Source: JAXMHB01 sp046346965
GTDB lineage: Bacteria; Pseudomonadota; Gammaproteobacteria; Xanthomonadales; SZUA-5
Assembly (NCBI GenBank): GCA_046346965.1
Contig: JAXMHB010000003.1
Location: 62,001 to 126,000, forward strand
Reading direction: 5' to 3'
DNA: 64,000 bases
The position numbers and the translations under genes are program-made. Every line of letters begins with the position of its first letter. Position 1 is the stretch's first letter. The notes below the pieces were generated by a model. The model saw nothing but the letters and a program-made list of their open reading frames with translations. It ran no database searches and was not told where the DNA came from. This document shows positions 34,334 to 43,037 of this stretch, in pieces.

Positions 34334-36847
34334 TTAGCGGCCGACCAGCGCCATGCGCAGCTCGGCGACCTTGCTCTCGCGGTCGTCGAGCGACTCGGCG
34401 GCGCGCAGATCGGTGCGCGCCTCGGCAATCTTGTTGTCGGCAAGCATGCGCAGACCGCGTTCGGCGTACAGCCGCGCGGTCTCGCGCTTCAACACCGGCA
34501 GCTGCGGATCGCGCGAGTTGACCGTCTCCAGCGCCTGGATGTCGCCATGCGCCTTGACCATGCGGCCGGCCGTCAGCGCCTCGCGCGCGCGGGTGCGGAG
34601 GGCTTCGGCAACCGCGTCGATGCCGGCCTTGGCGCTGTCGCTTTTCGGGTCGATGCGCAGCGCGCCGCGGAACTTGTCCCAGGCCGAGTCGCCGGGCGGC
34701 TCCACCAGCTGCTCGGTGCTGAGCGCCAGCTCGCCTTCGCGGATCAGCTTGTCGCGCAGCGCCAGCTGCTCTGGACTGGGCGCCTTGGCGGCCTCGACGG
34801 CGGCATCCAGGCGCACCTTCAGATCTTTGAGTCCCGCGGTGCGCGGCGCCAGCGCCTGCACGCGCGCCAGTAGCTGCTGGGCGCGCGCGGTGTCGCGCTT
34901 GTCCAAGGCGGCGGCCGCCTGCACCAGCGCCGCGGCCAGCGCCTGATCCAGCCCGCGCTGTGCATCGCGATTGCCGGCATCTTGTTTGAGCACGGCCAGA
35001 TAGCGTTCGGCCGCGCTGTTGCCGCGTGGCTCGACGGTGCTGCCGGCGGCGGCGAGATCACGCCCCTCGCGCAGCAAGCGTTCGATGGCACTGCGGCGAT
35101 CACTGGCGGCGCGGTGATCCTCAATCGCGCTGCGCAGTTGCTCGGCCACACCTGCGGCCGCCGGGATCGACAACAGTTCCAGGCGCAGGCGCTCGGCAGC
35201 GGCGAGATCGCCGCTATCGAGCAGTGCACGCGCCTCGGTCGCCAGCGCCGCCGCCACCCGATCAACACCGCGCCGGGCTTCGGCATTGCCGGGTTCCGCG
35301 CGCGCGATGCGCGCATAGCGGTCGAGCGCGCCATCGGCGCCGCTGAGGCGCCCGGCGGACTCGGCCTGCGCGGCAGCGGTCAGCGCCGTGCTTTCGGCCG
35401 GCGGCAGCTCTGGCGCCGTAGTCGTGGTCTTCAGCAGCGCGATGAAGGCCTGCTGCTGACTCTCGAAACCGCGCACGCCGTTGAGCCTGCGCACGATGCC
35501 CTGGATGCGTACCGGATCCCGGTTGCGGCCCGTTTCCTGCAGCAGCCGCCCCAGCGTGTCCTCCAGGCCCCGGCGAGCGCGCGCATCGCTGCTGTCCAGC
35601 ATCAGCGCCGCGGTGTACAGCGCCATCGCATCCTTGCCATCGTCGCTGTACCAGCGCCCTTCGGCCAGCGCCCGGTCGCCCGCCTCGACCTCGGTCTCCG
35701 CGTGCCCACCCCACTGCCGCTGCGCCCACTCGGTCAGCAGCGGGCGCTGCCAGTAGGCCAGCGCCGCCAGCCCCACCAGCAGCACGAGCGCGATCCAGGG
35801 GCCGATGCGCCGCGGCGGCGCGGCGGCAGGGCGGATCTGCGTGCGATTTTGCGGACGCGGGGTGACGTGCAGCGCGTCCGCGGGCCGATCGACATCCTCG
35901 ATGCGACCGATCTGCGGCTCGGTGCGCACCGCGCCCTGCGAATCGTACGGCTTGCGATCGGCGCGGATCGGCGCTATCGGCTTGGTCGGCGTCTGGCTGC
36001 CGCGCCGCGGCGGCGGCGGCGTGTCGGCGGTGCCGGCGGCGATGCGCCGTTCCGCCTCGGCCAGCGCTGCATCAATCTCGGCGCCGGTCTGGAAACGCTC
36101 GGCCGGCTCCTTCGCCAGCATGCGTTCCAGGATCGGCTGCAGAAAGCGGTACTCGCCAGGCAGCTGCGGCAGCGGCGCCGTCATGTGCATGATGCCCACC
36201 GCCAGCGAGTCGCTGGCCTCGTAGGGCACGCGACCGCTCAGCAACTGGAAAAACACCACGCCCAGGCTGTAGAGATCGGCGCGCCCATCGATGGCGCGTC
36301 CACGCAGCTGCTCCGGGCTCATGTAATGCGGCGTGCCGACCACGGCGCCGGTCTTGGTCATGATGGTGCCGGAATCGGCCGCACGCGCGATGCCGAAATC
36401 GCTGAGCACGCAGGACCCGTCCTCACGCAGCAGGATGTTGTCCGGCTTCACGTCACGATGAATGAAGCCCTTTTCCTGCGCGTAGTGCAGCGCGCTGGCG
36501 ATCTCGCGCACGCAGCGGATGGTCGGCTTCAACGCCAGCGGCGGCGATCCGCGACGCATCACCGGGCCGCCGGGCAGGTATTCCATGGCGCAGTAGTGGA
36601 TGCCGTCGTGCACGCCGACATCGAAGATGCTGACGACATGGCGGTGATGCAGCTTGGCCGCAATGCGCGCCTCGCGCAAAAATCGCTCGCCAAAGCTGGG
36701 ATCGGCCGACAGCTGCGGCGCCATGATCTTCAGCGCGACCTCGCGCTCCACCGATTCCTGGATCGCCAGGTACACCGATGCCATCCCGCCGCGGCCCAAG
36801 GGGCGCAGGATCCGGTAACCCGGGACAGTCGGAGTGAGATCGGCCAT
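34334..36847 (-). CDS. Membrane Ser/Thr protein kinase with helical repeat C-terminus
   Basis: This is an 837-residue Hanks-type kinase. The kinase domain (about residues 9-270) has LGRGGMASVYL, HRDVKPDNILL, SDFGIARA and GTPHYMSPEQL. One transmembrane helix (ALVLLVGLAALAYW, about 350-365) is followed by a long helical C-terminal part (about 370-837). That part is made of repeated units such as AEAGDRALAEGRW, NAEARRGVDRVAAAL and DAQRGLDQALAAALVQAA, resembling TPR repeats, which would face the periplasm. The start at 36847 (MADLTPTVPGYRILRPLG) is near the kinase fold. It diverges from yidD. Confidence 0.92.
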   Translation of the reverse strand: MADLTPTVPGYRILRPLGRGGMASVYLAIQESVEREVALKIMAPQLSADPSFGERFLREARIAAKLHHRHVVSIFDVGVHDGIHYCAMEYLPGGPVMRRGSPPLALKPTIRCVREIASALHYAQEKGFIHRDVKPDNILLREDGSCVLSDFGIARAADSGTIMTKTGAVVGTPHYMSPEQLRGRAIDGRADLYSLGVVFFQLLSGRVPYEASDSLAVGIMHMTAPLPQLPGEYRFLQPILERMLAKEPAERFQTGAEIDAALAEAERRIAAGTADTPPPPRRGSQTPTKPIAPIRADRKPYDSQGAVRTEPQIGRIEDVDRPADALHVTPRPQNRTQIRPAAAPPRRIGPWIALVLLVGLAALAYWQRPLLTEWAQRQWGGHAETEVEAGDRALAEGRWYSDDGKDAMALYTAALMLDSSDARARRGLEDTLGRLLQETGRNRDPVRIQGIVRRLNGVRGFESQQQAFIALLKTTTTAPELPPAESTALTAAAQAESAGRLSGADGALDRYARIARAEPGNAEARRGVDRVAAALATEARALLDSGDLAAAERLRLELLSIPAAAGVAEQLRSAIEDHRAASDRRSAIERLLREGRDLAAAGSTVEPRGNSAAERYLAVLKQDAGNRDAQRGLDQALAAALVQAAAALDKRDTARAQQLLARVQALAPRTAGLKDLKVRLDAAVEAAKAPSPEQLALRDKLIREGELALSTEQLVEPPGDSAWDKFRGALRIDPKSDSAKAGIDAVAEALRTRAREALTAGRMVKAHGDIQALETVNSRDPQLPVLKRETARLYAERGLRMLADNKIAEARTDLRAAESLDDRESKVAELRMALVGR

Positions 36848-37009
36848 TGCGGCGATGATGGCACGAGCTTTGCCGCAGGGGTGAAACTGACGCGCGACCT
36901 GCATCGTCGCCGCCGCGCCTGTCCATCTCGGATTCAGTCCGACCGCCGCCACTTCCGCCCCTCGCCCATCGCCCGTATCGTCCTTGCACTCGGGTTGCGG
37001 GACGTTCCG

Positions 37010-37300
37010 GTGCTGCGCGCCTTCTTGCTGCTGTTGCTGCGGGCCTACAAGCGGTTCATCAGCCCGCTGCTGGGGCCGCGCTGCCGCTTCTATCCCAGCT
37101 GCTCGGACTACGCCGCCGGCGCCATTCGCCGCCACGGCGCGCTGCGCGGCAGCTATATGACCGTCTGCCGGCTGGGACGCTGCCATCCCGGCTGCGAGGG
37201 CGGACACGATCCGGTGCCCGAGCAGTTCACGCTGACGCCCTGGCGCCATCCGCCCGCCCCGGCGGCCGAGCCCGCAACCGAGCCCAAGGATCCAGCGTGA
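37010..37300 (+). CDS. yidD: Membrane protein insertion efficiency factor YidD
   Basis: This is a small (96-residue) YidD protein, which helps membrane-protein insertion together with YidC. The family signature ending in LGPRCRFYPSCSDYA is preceded by AYKRFISPL and followed by the Cys-rich CRLGRCHPGC. A GTG at 37010, with gcggga about six bases upstream, gives the usual short N-terminus (MLRAFLLLLLRAYKRF). A TTG at 36995 is an alternative. The usual rpmH-rnpA-yidC neighbours are absent, and the tail overlaps the next gene as GTGA. Confidence 0.88.
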   Translation: MLRAFLLLLLRAYKRFISPLLGPRCRFYPSCSDYAAGAIRRHGALRGSYMTVCRLGRCHPGCEGGHDPVPEQFTLTPWRHPPAPAAEPATEPKDPA

Positions 37301-37866
37301 CCGATAACTGGTATGCACCGCCGCAGGCCGAGGTGCTGGACAGCGCCGACACCGCTGCCGATGAGGTCGAGGCACTGCGCCGTGCGCATGTGCGTCACGA
37401 GGTCCACCTGAAGTCGATCGGCGCGCTCTACTACCTGTCTGGCGGGCTGATGGCGCTGGCCTGCGTCAGCATGTTGGTCAGCGTGATGTCGATGGCGCAC
37501 CTGCAAGCCACGCCGCCCTCGTTGTGGCTGATGGTGCTGATCTATGTGGTGATCAGCACGCTGTCCTTTGTGATCGGCTGGGGCTTTCGCGGCCTGCGCC
37601 CGTGGGTGCGTGTGCCGGGCGGCGTGCTGGCGGCGCTCGGCCTGCTGGCGATTCCGATCGGCACGCTGATCAACGGCTGGGTGCTGTATCTGATGTTCGG
37701 CCGCAAAGGCCAGGTGGTGTTGTCACCCGAGTATCAGGCGGTGATCGCCGCGACGCCGCAGGTGAAGTACCAGCGCACCGTGGGCGACTGGATCGCCACC
37801 GGCATTCTCGTCGTACTGCTGCTCAGCATCATTGTCCTGTTCGTGATCGGCGCGCTGCGCGGCTGA
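37297..37866 (+). CDS. Four-helix membrane protein of unknown function
   Basis: This is a 189-residue protein from GTG 37297, overlapping the yidD stop. A short soluble N-terminus (about 45 residues) precedes four hydrophobic helices (ALYYLSGGLMALACVSMLVSVM, LWLMVLIYVVISTLSFVIGWGF, GGVLAALGLLAIPIGTLING, GILVVLLLSIIVLFVIGAL). No conserved motif I can name. The yidD overlap suggests co-expression. It ends 1 bp before the convergent thiS stop. Confidence 0.7.
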   Translation: MTDNWYAPPQAEVLDSADTAADEVEALRRAHVRHEVHLKSIGALYYLSGGLMALACVSMLVSVMSMAHLQATPPSLWLMVLIYVVISTLSFVIGWGFRGLRPWVRVPGGVLAALGLLAIPIGTLINGWVLYLMFGRKGQVVLSPEYQAVIAATPQVKYQRTVGDWIATGILVVLLLSIIVLFVIGALRG

Positions 37867-37867
37867 G

Positions 37868-38071
37868 TCAGCCGCCGCCGATCGCCTGCACTAGTTCCAG
37901 CCGATCGCCGGGCGCCAAGCGCGTGTCTGCGTGGGCGCTGCGCGGCACGATCTCGCCGTTGCGTTCCACCGCCACGCGCCGGCCGCCATAGCCGGTGAGC
38001 ACCAGCAGTTCGGCGATGCTGGTCAGTTCAGGGACGTGCTCGGCGCGTCCGTTCAGATGGATCTCGATCAT
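37868..38071 (-). CDS. thiS: Sulfur carrier protein ThiS
   Basis: This is a 67-residue ubiquitin-like protein ending in the Gly-Gly tail (LVQAIGGG) required for thiocarboxylate formation. It has the family start MIEIHLNG and the middle RRVAVERNGEIVPR. ThiS passes sulfur to ThiG in thiazole synthesis for thiamine. It lies alone: thiG is not in the window, and no TPP riboswitch is visible upstream. A gap of 78 bp separates it from the response regulator gene on the same strand. Confidence 0.88.
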   Translation of the reverse strand: MIEIHLNGRAEHVPELTSIAELLVLTGYGGRRVAVERNGEIVPRSAHADTRLAPGDRLELVQAIGGG

Positions 38072-38149
38072 GGCTCAGGGCTGTGGTTCGGCGATGGTGA
38101 CGCAGACGAGAGGCGCGACAACACGCGATGCGCAGCCGAGTGTCAAGGG

Positions 38150-39061
38150 TCAGCCGCAGCTGCGATTGCGGCCGGCATGTTTGGCCGCGTACAGCATGGC
38201 GTCGGCGCGTTGCAGCAGTTCTGCGGGCTCATGCCCCTGCTCTGGCAGCATGGCGGCGACGCCGCGGCTGATCGTGACCACCGGCGCAGTCGCTGCGGCG
38301 GCGTGGGCGATCGCCAGCTCCTGCACCGCGCGCCCCAGATCGTCGGCTTTGGCCAGCGCGCCATCGAGCGGCGTCTCCGGCAGCAGGCAGACGAATTCCT
38401 CGCCGCCGTAGCGCGCCAGCAGATCGGCCGGGCGCCCCAGACGCGCTTTCATCGCCGCCGCTACCGCGCGCAGGCAATCGTCGCCGGCCTGATGCCCGTA
38501 GTGATCGTTGTAGGCCTTGAAGTGATCCAGATCCAGCAGGATTAGCGCCAGCGGCATCCGATTGCGCCGGCAGCGCAGCCATTCCACCTGCAGACGCTCG
38601 TCGAACCAGCGTCGATTGGCCACGCCGGTGAGCCCGTCATTGAAGGCCAGCGAGCGCAGCAGATCGGTCTGGCGCTTCAAGGCGACATGGGTGCGCACCC
38701 GCGCGCGCACCACCGGCGGACTGATCGGCTTGGCGATAAAATCGACCGCGCCTACCTCCAGCCCGAGGGTCTCATCCTCGGCGCTGTCGCGTGCGGTGAC
38801 AAAAATGACCGGAATGTCTCGCAGCGCCGGGTCGGACTTCAGGCGCTTGCACACCTCGAAACCGTCGATACCCGGCATCACCACATCCAGCAGCACCAGA
38901 TCCGGCGCGCGCCGCTGGCACTGCGCGAGCGCCTGGGCGCCATCGGTGGCCATGGAGACGTCGTAGTCGCCCTTCAGTACCTGGTAGAGGGTCTGGATAT
39001 TGGCCGGCTGATCGTCGACCACGAGAATCCGCGGACGCTCCGACGGGCTGCTGATGGTCAT
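38150..39061 (-). CDS. Response regulator with GGDEF domain (diguanylate cyclase)
   Basis: This is a 303-residue protein. An N-terminal receiver domain has the phosphoacceptor Asp about residue 57 in LVLLDVVMPGIDGF and the conserved Lys in VDFIAKPISPP. A C-terminal GGDEF domain carries the active-site sequence RYGGEEFVC (about 214-222), so it should make cyclic di-GMP. Its start overlaps the histidine kinase stop (ATGA), so the kinase upstream is its probable partner. Confidence 0.93.
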   Translation of the reverse strand: MTISSPSERPRILVVDDQPANIQTLYQVLKGDYDVSMATDGAQALAQCQRRAPDLVLLDVVMPGIDGFEVCKRLKSDPALRDIPVIFVTARDSAEDETLGLEVGAVDFIAKPISPPVVRARVRTHVALKRQTDLLRSLAFNDGLTGVANRRWFDERLQVEWLRCRRNRMPLALILLDLDHFKAYNDHYGHQAGDDCLRAVAAAMKARLGRPADLLARYGGEEFVCLLPETPLDGALAKADDLGRAVQELAIAHAAAATAPVVTISRGVAAMLPEQGHEPAELLQRADAMLYAAKHAGRNRSCG

Positions 39062-42000
39062 GGCGCCTCCTCGCTCGCATGCGCGTCCAACCAGGCCTCA
39101 GCCAGACGGCAGGCCTGCAACGCCGCGCCGAAATCGAGCCGCGCCAGCGCATCGTCGACCGGCTCCAGGCAACGCTGCAGCGCATCGTTGGCGAGTGGCC
39201 GCAGCTCGGCATAGTGATCCAGCGCCGCCATATTGCTGTCGGCCAGGGCCGCCATCAGCGGCTCCAGGTGCGCGCGAAAAGCGTTGGCATCGAACTGCTC
39301 GGCGGCCAGCGCGTGGGCTTCCTCCGGCAACATGCTGTCGGCCGCCTCAGCGAGTGCCTCCACCGCTTCGGACAGAGCCTGGTCGCAGCGCTCGATCAAT
39401 GGCTGATCCGCCTCGGTTGCCGGCTTGCGCAAACGCCGCTCCAGCGCCGCCGCGGCCTCAGCGAGGCGCTCGGCGCCGAGCGTGGCCGCCACGCCCTTCA
39501 AGGCATGCGCGATGCGCTCGGCATCGACGCGCGCGCCGCGCGCCAAGGCGGCCCGCAAGGGAATCAGCGTGTCGCGCTGTTCCTGCACGAACATGCGCGC
39601 CATCTGGGCGTACAGCACGCGATTGCCCGCCAGCCGTTCCAGCGCGCGTTCGAGCGCCAGCACCGGCGCTGCCTCACTGAGCGCCGTCAGCGCGGGCGGC
39701 GGCGCAGCCGGCGGCGAGTGCGGTCGCGCATGCCGCCAGACGGTACTGACTAGCGTTTGCACATCCACCGGCTTGGCCAGGTGGTCGTCCATGCCGGCCG
39801 CCTGAGCCAGCGCGCGGTCCTCGGCGCTGGCGTTGGCGGTCATCGCGATCACCGGCAGGCGCGTCAGCCCGAGGGCGCCGCGGATCTGCCGTGTGGCCTC
39901 GAAACCGTCCATCACCGGCATTTGCAGATCCATCAGCACCACGTCGAAACCCTGCGGGTCGGCGCGCAGACGCTCGATCGCCTCGGCGCCCTCGGCCGCC
40001 GTGGTCACCCGGGCGCCCTCGCCGCGCAGGATCTCGCGCGCCACCTGGCGGTTGATCGGATGGTCCTCCACCAGCAGTACCGAGACCTCGCGCAGGCGCG
40101 CAGCACCGACCGGCACCACGCCGCTCGGCGGACTGGCGACGCGCTCGGCCTGCCCGCGCACGAGTGGCAGCCGCACCCTGAACACGCTGCCGCGGCCCGG
40201 CAGGCTGTCGACATCCAGCTGTCCGCCCATTAGATCGATCAGCCAGCGACTGATCGGCAAGCCAAGGCCGGTGCCGCCAAAACGCCGCGAGGCGGCGCCT
40301 TCGCCCTGATAGAAAGGCTCGAAGATCAATGCCAGCTGATCGGCGGCGATGCCGATGCCGGTGTCGCGCACGCACAGCTCCAGCTGCGCCGGATCGCCGG
40401 GCTGCAGCCGCACCTGCAGATCGACGCGCCCGCGTTGGGTGAACTTGATCGCATTGCCGACCAGATTCAGCAGCACCTGGCGCAGGCGCACCGGATCGCC
40501 GGCGAGCACCGGCGGCACCTCCGCCTGCACCTCGATGCCGAACACCAGCCCCTTGTCGTCGGCGCTGTTGGCAAAGAGGGCGTGAATGTCGTCGATCACG
40601 GCGCGCAGCGAGTAGTCCTGCTGCTCGATCTGGATGCGCCCGGTTTCCAGTTTGGCGTAGTCGAGCAGATCGTCGAGGATCGCCAGCAAGGCGCGCGCGC
40701 CGCCATCGATCTTCTGCACCTGATCGCGCTGCGCCGGCTCCAGCGTCGAGCGCTGCAGCAGATAGGCCAGCCCGAGGATGGTGGTCATCGGCGTGCGGAT
40801 TTCATGACTCATATTGGCCAGGAACTCGCTGCGCGCGCGCTGCGCGCGCTCGGCTAGCGCGCGCGCCTCCTGCAACCTTTGCTCCGCCAGCCGGCGCTCG
40901 GTCAAGTCCACCAGCAGCACCAAGGTGCGCGCGTCGGTGCGGGCGAGATGCAGATCAAAGCTGCGCTGGCCGCCCGCGATGATCAGGCTCAGCTCGCCCT
41001 GCGCCTGCGGCGCGCGCGCCAGATCCTGCCACAGCGCATCGAAGATCCCGGCGGCCTGCGCATCGGCGCCCAGGCTGGCCAGCCAGTCACTGCGGCTTAA
41101 GCCGGCTGCCGGCGCCGGGCCGATCTCGCTGTAGCGTGCATTGCTGAGCGCCAGACGGTCGCCATCGAAGACCAGCAGCGGCAGCGGCAGGCGCTCGATC
41201 AGCGCCCGCGTCAGCGCTTCCGAGGCGCTCAACTCGTTGCTGGCGCGCTTGCGCTCGGTGATATCGCGCACCACCCAGTACAGCGCCGCACGCCCAGCAA
41301 AATCAATCGTTTGCGCGATCACCATGACGTCGCGCACGGTGCCGTCCTGATGCCGATAGCGGGTGTCGAACTCAACCCGGCCTTCAGCCACCACGCGCGC
41401 CAGATGGCGGATGGTGTCGAGCGGCGCCGGGTGCGCCTCGTGCTCGCGGATGCGCATGCGCGCGAAGGCGTCGGCGCTGTAGCCCAACTGCCGATGCGCG
41501 GCGGCGTTGAAACTGAGCACCTGCTCGGACTCCAGATCGACGATCAACACGCCATCCGGCGAGAGGTCGAACAGCGTGCGATACAGGCGCTCGGCCGGGC
41601 CTTGGGCGGGCCCCGCCACCGGCGCCGCGGTGGGATCGACGAAAGCCAGCAGCGCACCGACCAGCACGCCGCCCTCGCGGGTCGGGCTGATCGAGGCGCG
41701 CCAGCGCGTCGGGCCGTCAGCAATCAGACACTCGCCCTCGTGCCGCGGCCACTCGCCCGCGAGCACGCGCGCCAGCGGCTGCGCAGCGCCCTCCCAGTGC
41801 AGCAACTCGCCCAGCGGACGCCCCAGCAGATCACCCGGGCGCAGACCGCAGGCGGACGCGAAGGCGGGATTGGCGAAGCGGATGGCCCCGGTTTGATCGA
41901 CGCCAACGATGCCCTCGTCGGCGCCCTGCAACAGGCGCCGATGCAGTCCGCGCAGGCGCTGGAACTCGTTGCGCCGCAGCGTGGCGATCACGCCGGCACA

Positions 42001-42828
42001 CACGGCGATCAGCGCTACTCCCAGCCACAGCAGCAGGCCGAAGCGCGCCTGCCGACTCCAGCGCGCCCACAGATCTGCGCGGCTGCGCGCAACGCCAGCT
42101 TGCCAGGGCCCGTCCATCGCGACCCAGGGCGATTGCACCACCGCCACCGCCCGCAGCGCCGCGCGCTCGTCTGGCAACGTGGCGCCGTAGACATCTGCGC
42201 CGGTCGCATCGCTGAGCCTGATCAGCACGCCCTCACCAGCCACTTCCGCGAGCGGAGCAAACCAGTCCGGCGCCAACACCAGCGCACTGATGCCGATCAG
42301 TGTGCGGTTGGCATCACGTCGCGCACGCACCACCAGCCGTGCCTGATTCGGCAGCGAGGACGGTGCCGCACTGCTATGCAGCCGTGCCTGCACATCGGCA
42401 TCGCTGCGCGCCGCTTGCACCGCTGGCGCGGCGGACAGATTGAGACCGTTTAGTTCCGGTCGCGAGCTCGCTTGCACCACACCCTCGGCGTCCAGACTCA
42501 GCACCGCCAGCAGATGCGCGTCAAAGGCGGAGATCGCGGTGACCGAGGCCTGCGCGTCCACGGGATTGTTGGTCAGCGCGGTATCGAGGCGCGTCAGCAG
42601 CGTGCTGGCCGCCGCCAGTCGCTGCACCGCCGCCTGGGCCACCAGTTGCGCGCCATCCTGCAAGCGCTGTGCTTCGAACTGCTGCGACTCCACGTACTGC
42701 CGGCGCAAATCCCAGCCGAGCCCGGCCCCGATCAAGGCCAGCCCGACCGCCACCAGCGGCCACGGCGAGGTCTGCGCCAGGCGCAGGCCAGACAGCCACC
42801 GAGTGTACTTGTGCAGGACTGGACGCAT
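39058..42828 (-). CDS. Hybrid sensor histidine kinase (PAS-HisKA-HATPase-REC-Hpt)
   Basis: This is a 1256-residue membrane kinase. Two transmembrane helices (about residues 21-38 and 245-268) bracket a periplasmic sensor region. PAS domains follow (about 285-400, 415-535, 545-640). Then come HisKA with the phospho-His in FLANMSHEIRTPM (about 673), HATPase_c (NLVGNAIKF, DTGIGI, GGTGLGL), a receiver domain (Asp in VLMDLQMPVMDGF, about 965), and an Hpt domain with the His in AHALKGVAATLG (about 1105). This gives a full phosphorelay in one chain. The stop overlaps the start of the REC-GGDEF gene, so output is likely through c-di-GMP. Confidence 0.92.
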   Translation of the reverse strand: MRPVLHKYTRWLSGLRLAQTSPWPLVAVGLALIGAGLGWDLRRQYVESQQFEAQRLQDGAQLVAQAAVQRLAAASTLLTRLDTALTNNPVDAQASVTAISAFDAHLLAVLSLDAEGVVQASSRPELNGLNLSAAPAVQAARSDADVQARLHSSAAPSSLPNQARLVVRARRDANRTLIGISALVLAPDWFAPLAEVAGEGVLIRLSDATGADVYGATLPDERAALRAVAVVQSPWVAMDGPWQAGVARSRADLWARWSRQARFGLLLWLGVALIAVCAGVIATLRRNEFQRLRGLHRRLLQGADEGIVGVDQTGAIRFANPAFASACGLRPGDLLGRPLGELLHWEGAAQPLARVLAGEWPRHEGECLIADGPTRWRASISPTREGGVLVGALLAFVDPTAAPVAGPAQGPAERLYRTLFDLSPDGVLIVDLESEQVLSFNAAAHRQLGYSADAFARMRIREHEAHPAPLDTIRHLARVVAEGRVEFDTRYRHQDGTVRDVMVIAQTIDFAGRAALYWVVRDITERKRASNELSASEALTRALIERLPLPLLVFDGDRLALSNARYSEIGPAPAAGLSRSDWLASLGADAQAAGIFDALWQDLARAPQAQGELSLIIAGGQRSFDLHLARTDARTLVLLVDLTERRLAEQRLQEARALAERAQRARSEFLANMSHEIRTPMTTILGLAYLLQRSTLEPAQRDQVQKIDGGARALLAILDDLLDYAKLETGRIQIEQQDYSLRAVIDDIHALFANSADDKGLVFGIEVQAEVPPVLAGDPVRLRQVLLNLVGNAIKFTQRGRVDLQVRLQPGDPAQLELCVRDTGIGIAADQLALIFEPFYQGEGAASRRFGGTGLGLPISRWLIDLMGGQLDVDSLPGRGSVFRVRLPLVRGQAERVASPPSGVVPVGAARLREVSVLLVEDHPINRQVAREILRGEGARVTTAAEGAEAIERLRADPQGFDVVLMDLQMPVMDGFEATRQIRGALGLTRLPVIAMTANASAEDRALAQAAGMDDHLAKPVDVQTLVSTVWRHARPHSPPAAPPPALTALSEAAPVLALERALERLAGNRVLYAQMARMFVQEQRDTLIPLRAALARGARVDAERIAHALKGVAATLGAERLAEAAAALERRLRKPATEADQPLIERCDQALSEAVEALAEAADSMLPEEAHALAAEQFDANAFRAHLEPLMAALADSNMAALDHYAELRPLANDALQRCLEPVDDALARLDFGAALQACRLAEAWLDAHASEEAP

Positions 42829-42919
42829 GCCGCGATCCTACCTGAGCCGGCGCATCCACCGGTCAGCGCCGGCGCGGGTTGTGCAGGCGTGTTGCTGCTC
42901 CGTAGAATCGGCCGGCATT

Positions 42920-42993
42920 GCGGGTGTAGTTCAATGGTAGAACTGCAGCTTCCCAAGCTGCTAACGTGGGTTCGATTCCCATCACCCGCTCCA
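42920..42993 (+). tRNA. tRNA-Gly (anticodon CCC)
   Basis: This is a 74-base tRNA with complete cloverleaf. The acceptor stem is gcgggtg pairing with cacccgc, and the D-arm starts tagttcaatggtagaa. The anticodon stem gcagc/gctgc holds the loop TTCCCAA with anticodon CCC. The T-arm is gtgggttcgattcccat, and the CCA is encoded. There is no adjacent integrase or duplicated 3' end, so no sign of an integration site. Confidence 0.97.
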
Positions 42994-43037
42994 CTTTCGC
43001 CGCCTGTGGCGAGTCAACTGCCGTCGATTGCGTCTGC

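Noticed and set aside
36847..37375. N-terminal extension of the second Ser/Thr kinase to 37375
   Set aside because: The extra 176 codons overlap yidD and are Arg/Pro/Gln-rich without motifs. The start at 36847 lies just before the kinase fold.
38072..38149. TPP riboswitch before thiS
   Set aside because: The conserved CUGAGA element and the paired arms are missing in the 78-bp gap.
42920..42993. tRNA-Gly as a genomic-island attachment site
   Set aside because: No integrase and no duplicated tRNA 3' end in the following 20 kb; the neighbours are ordinary chromosomal signalling genes.
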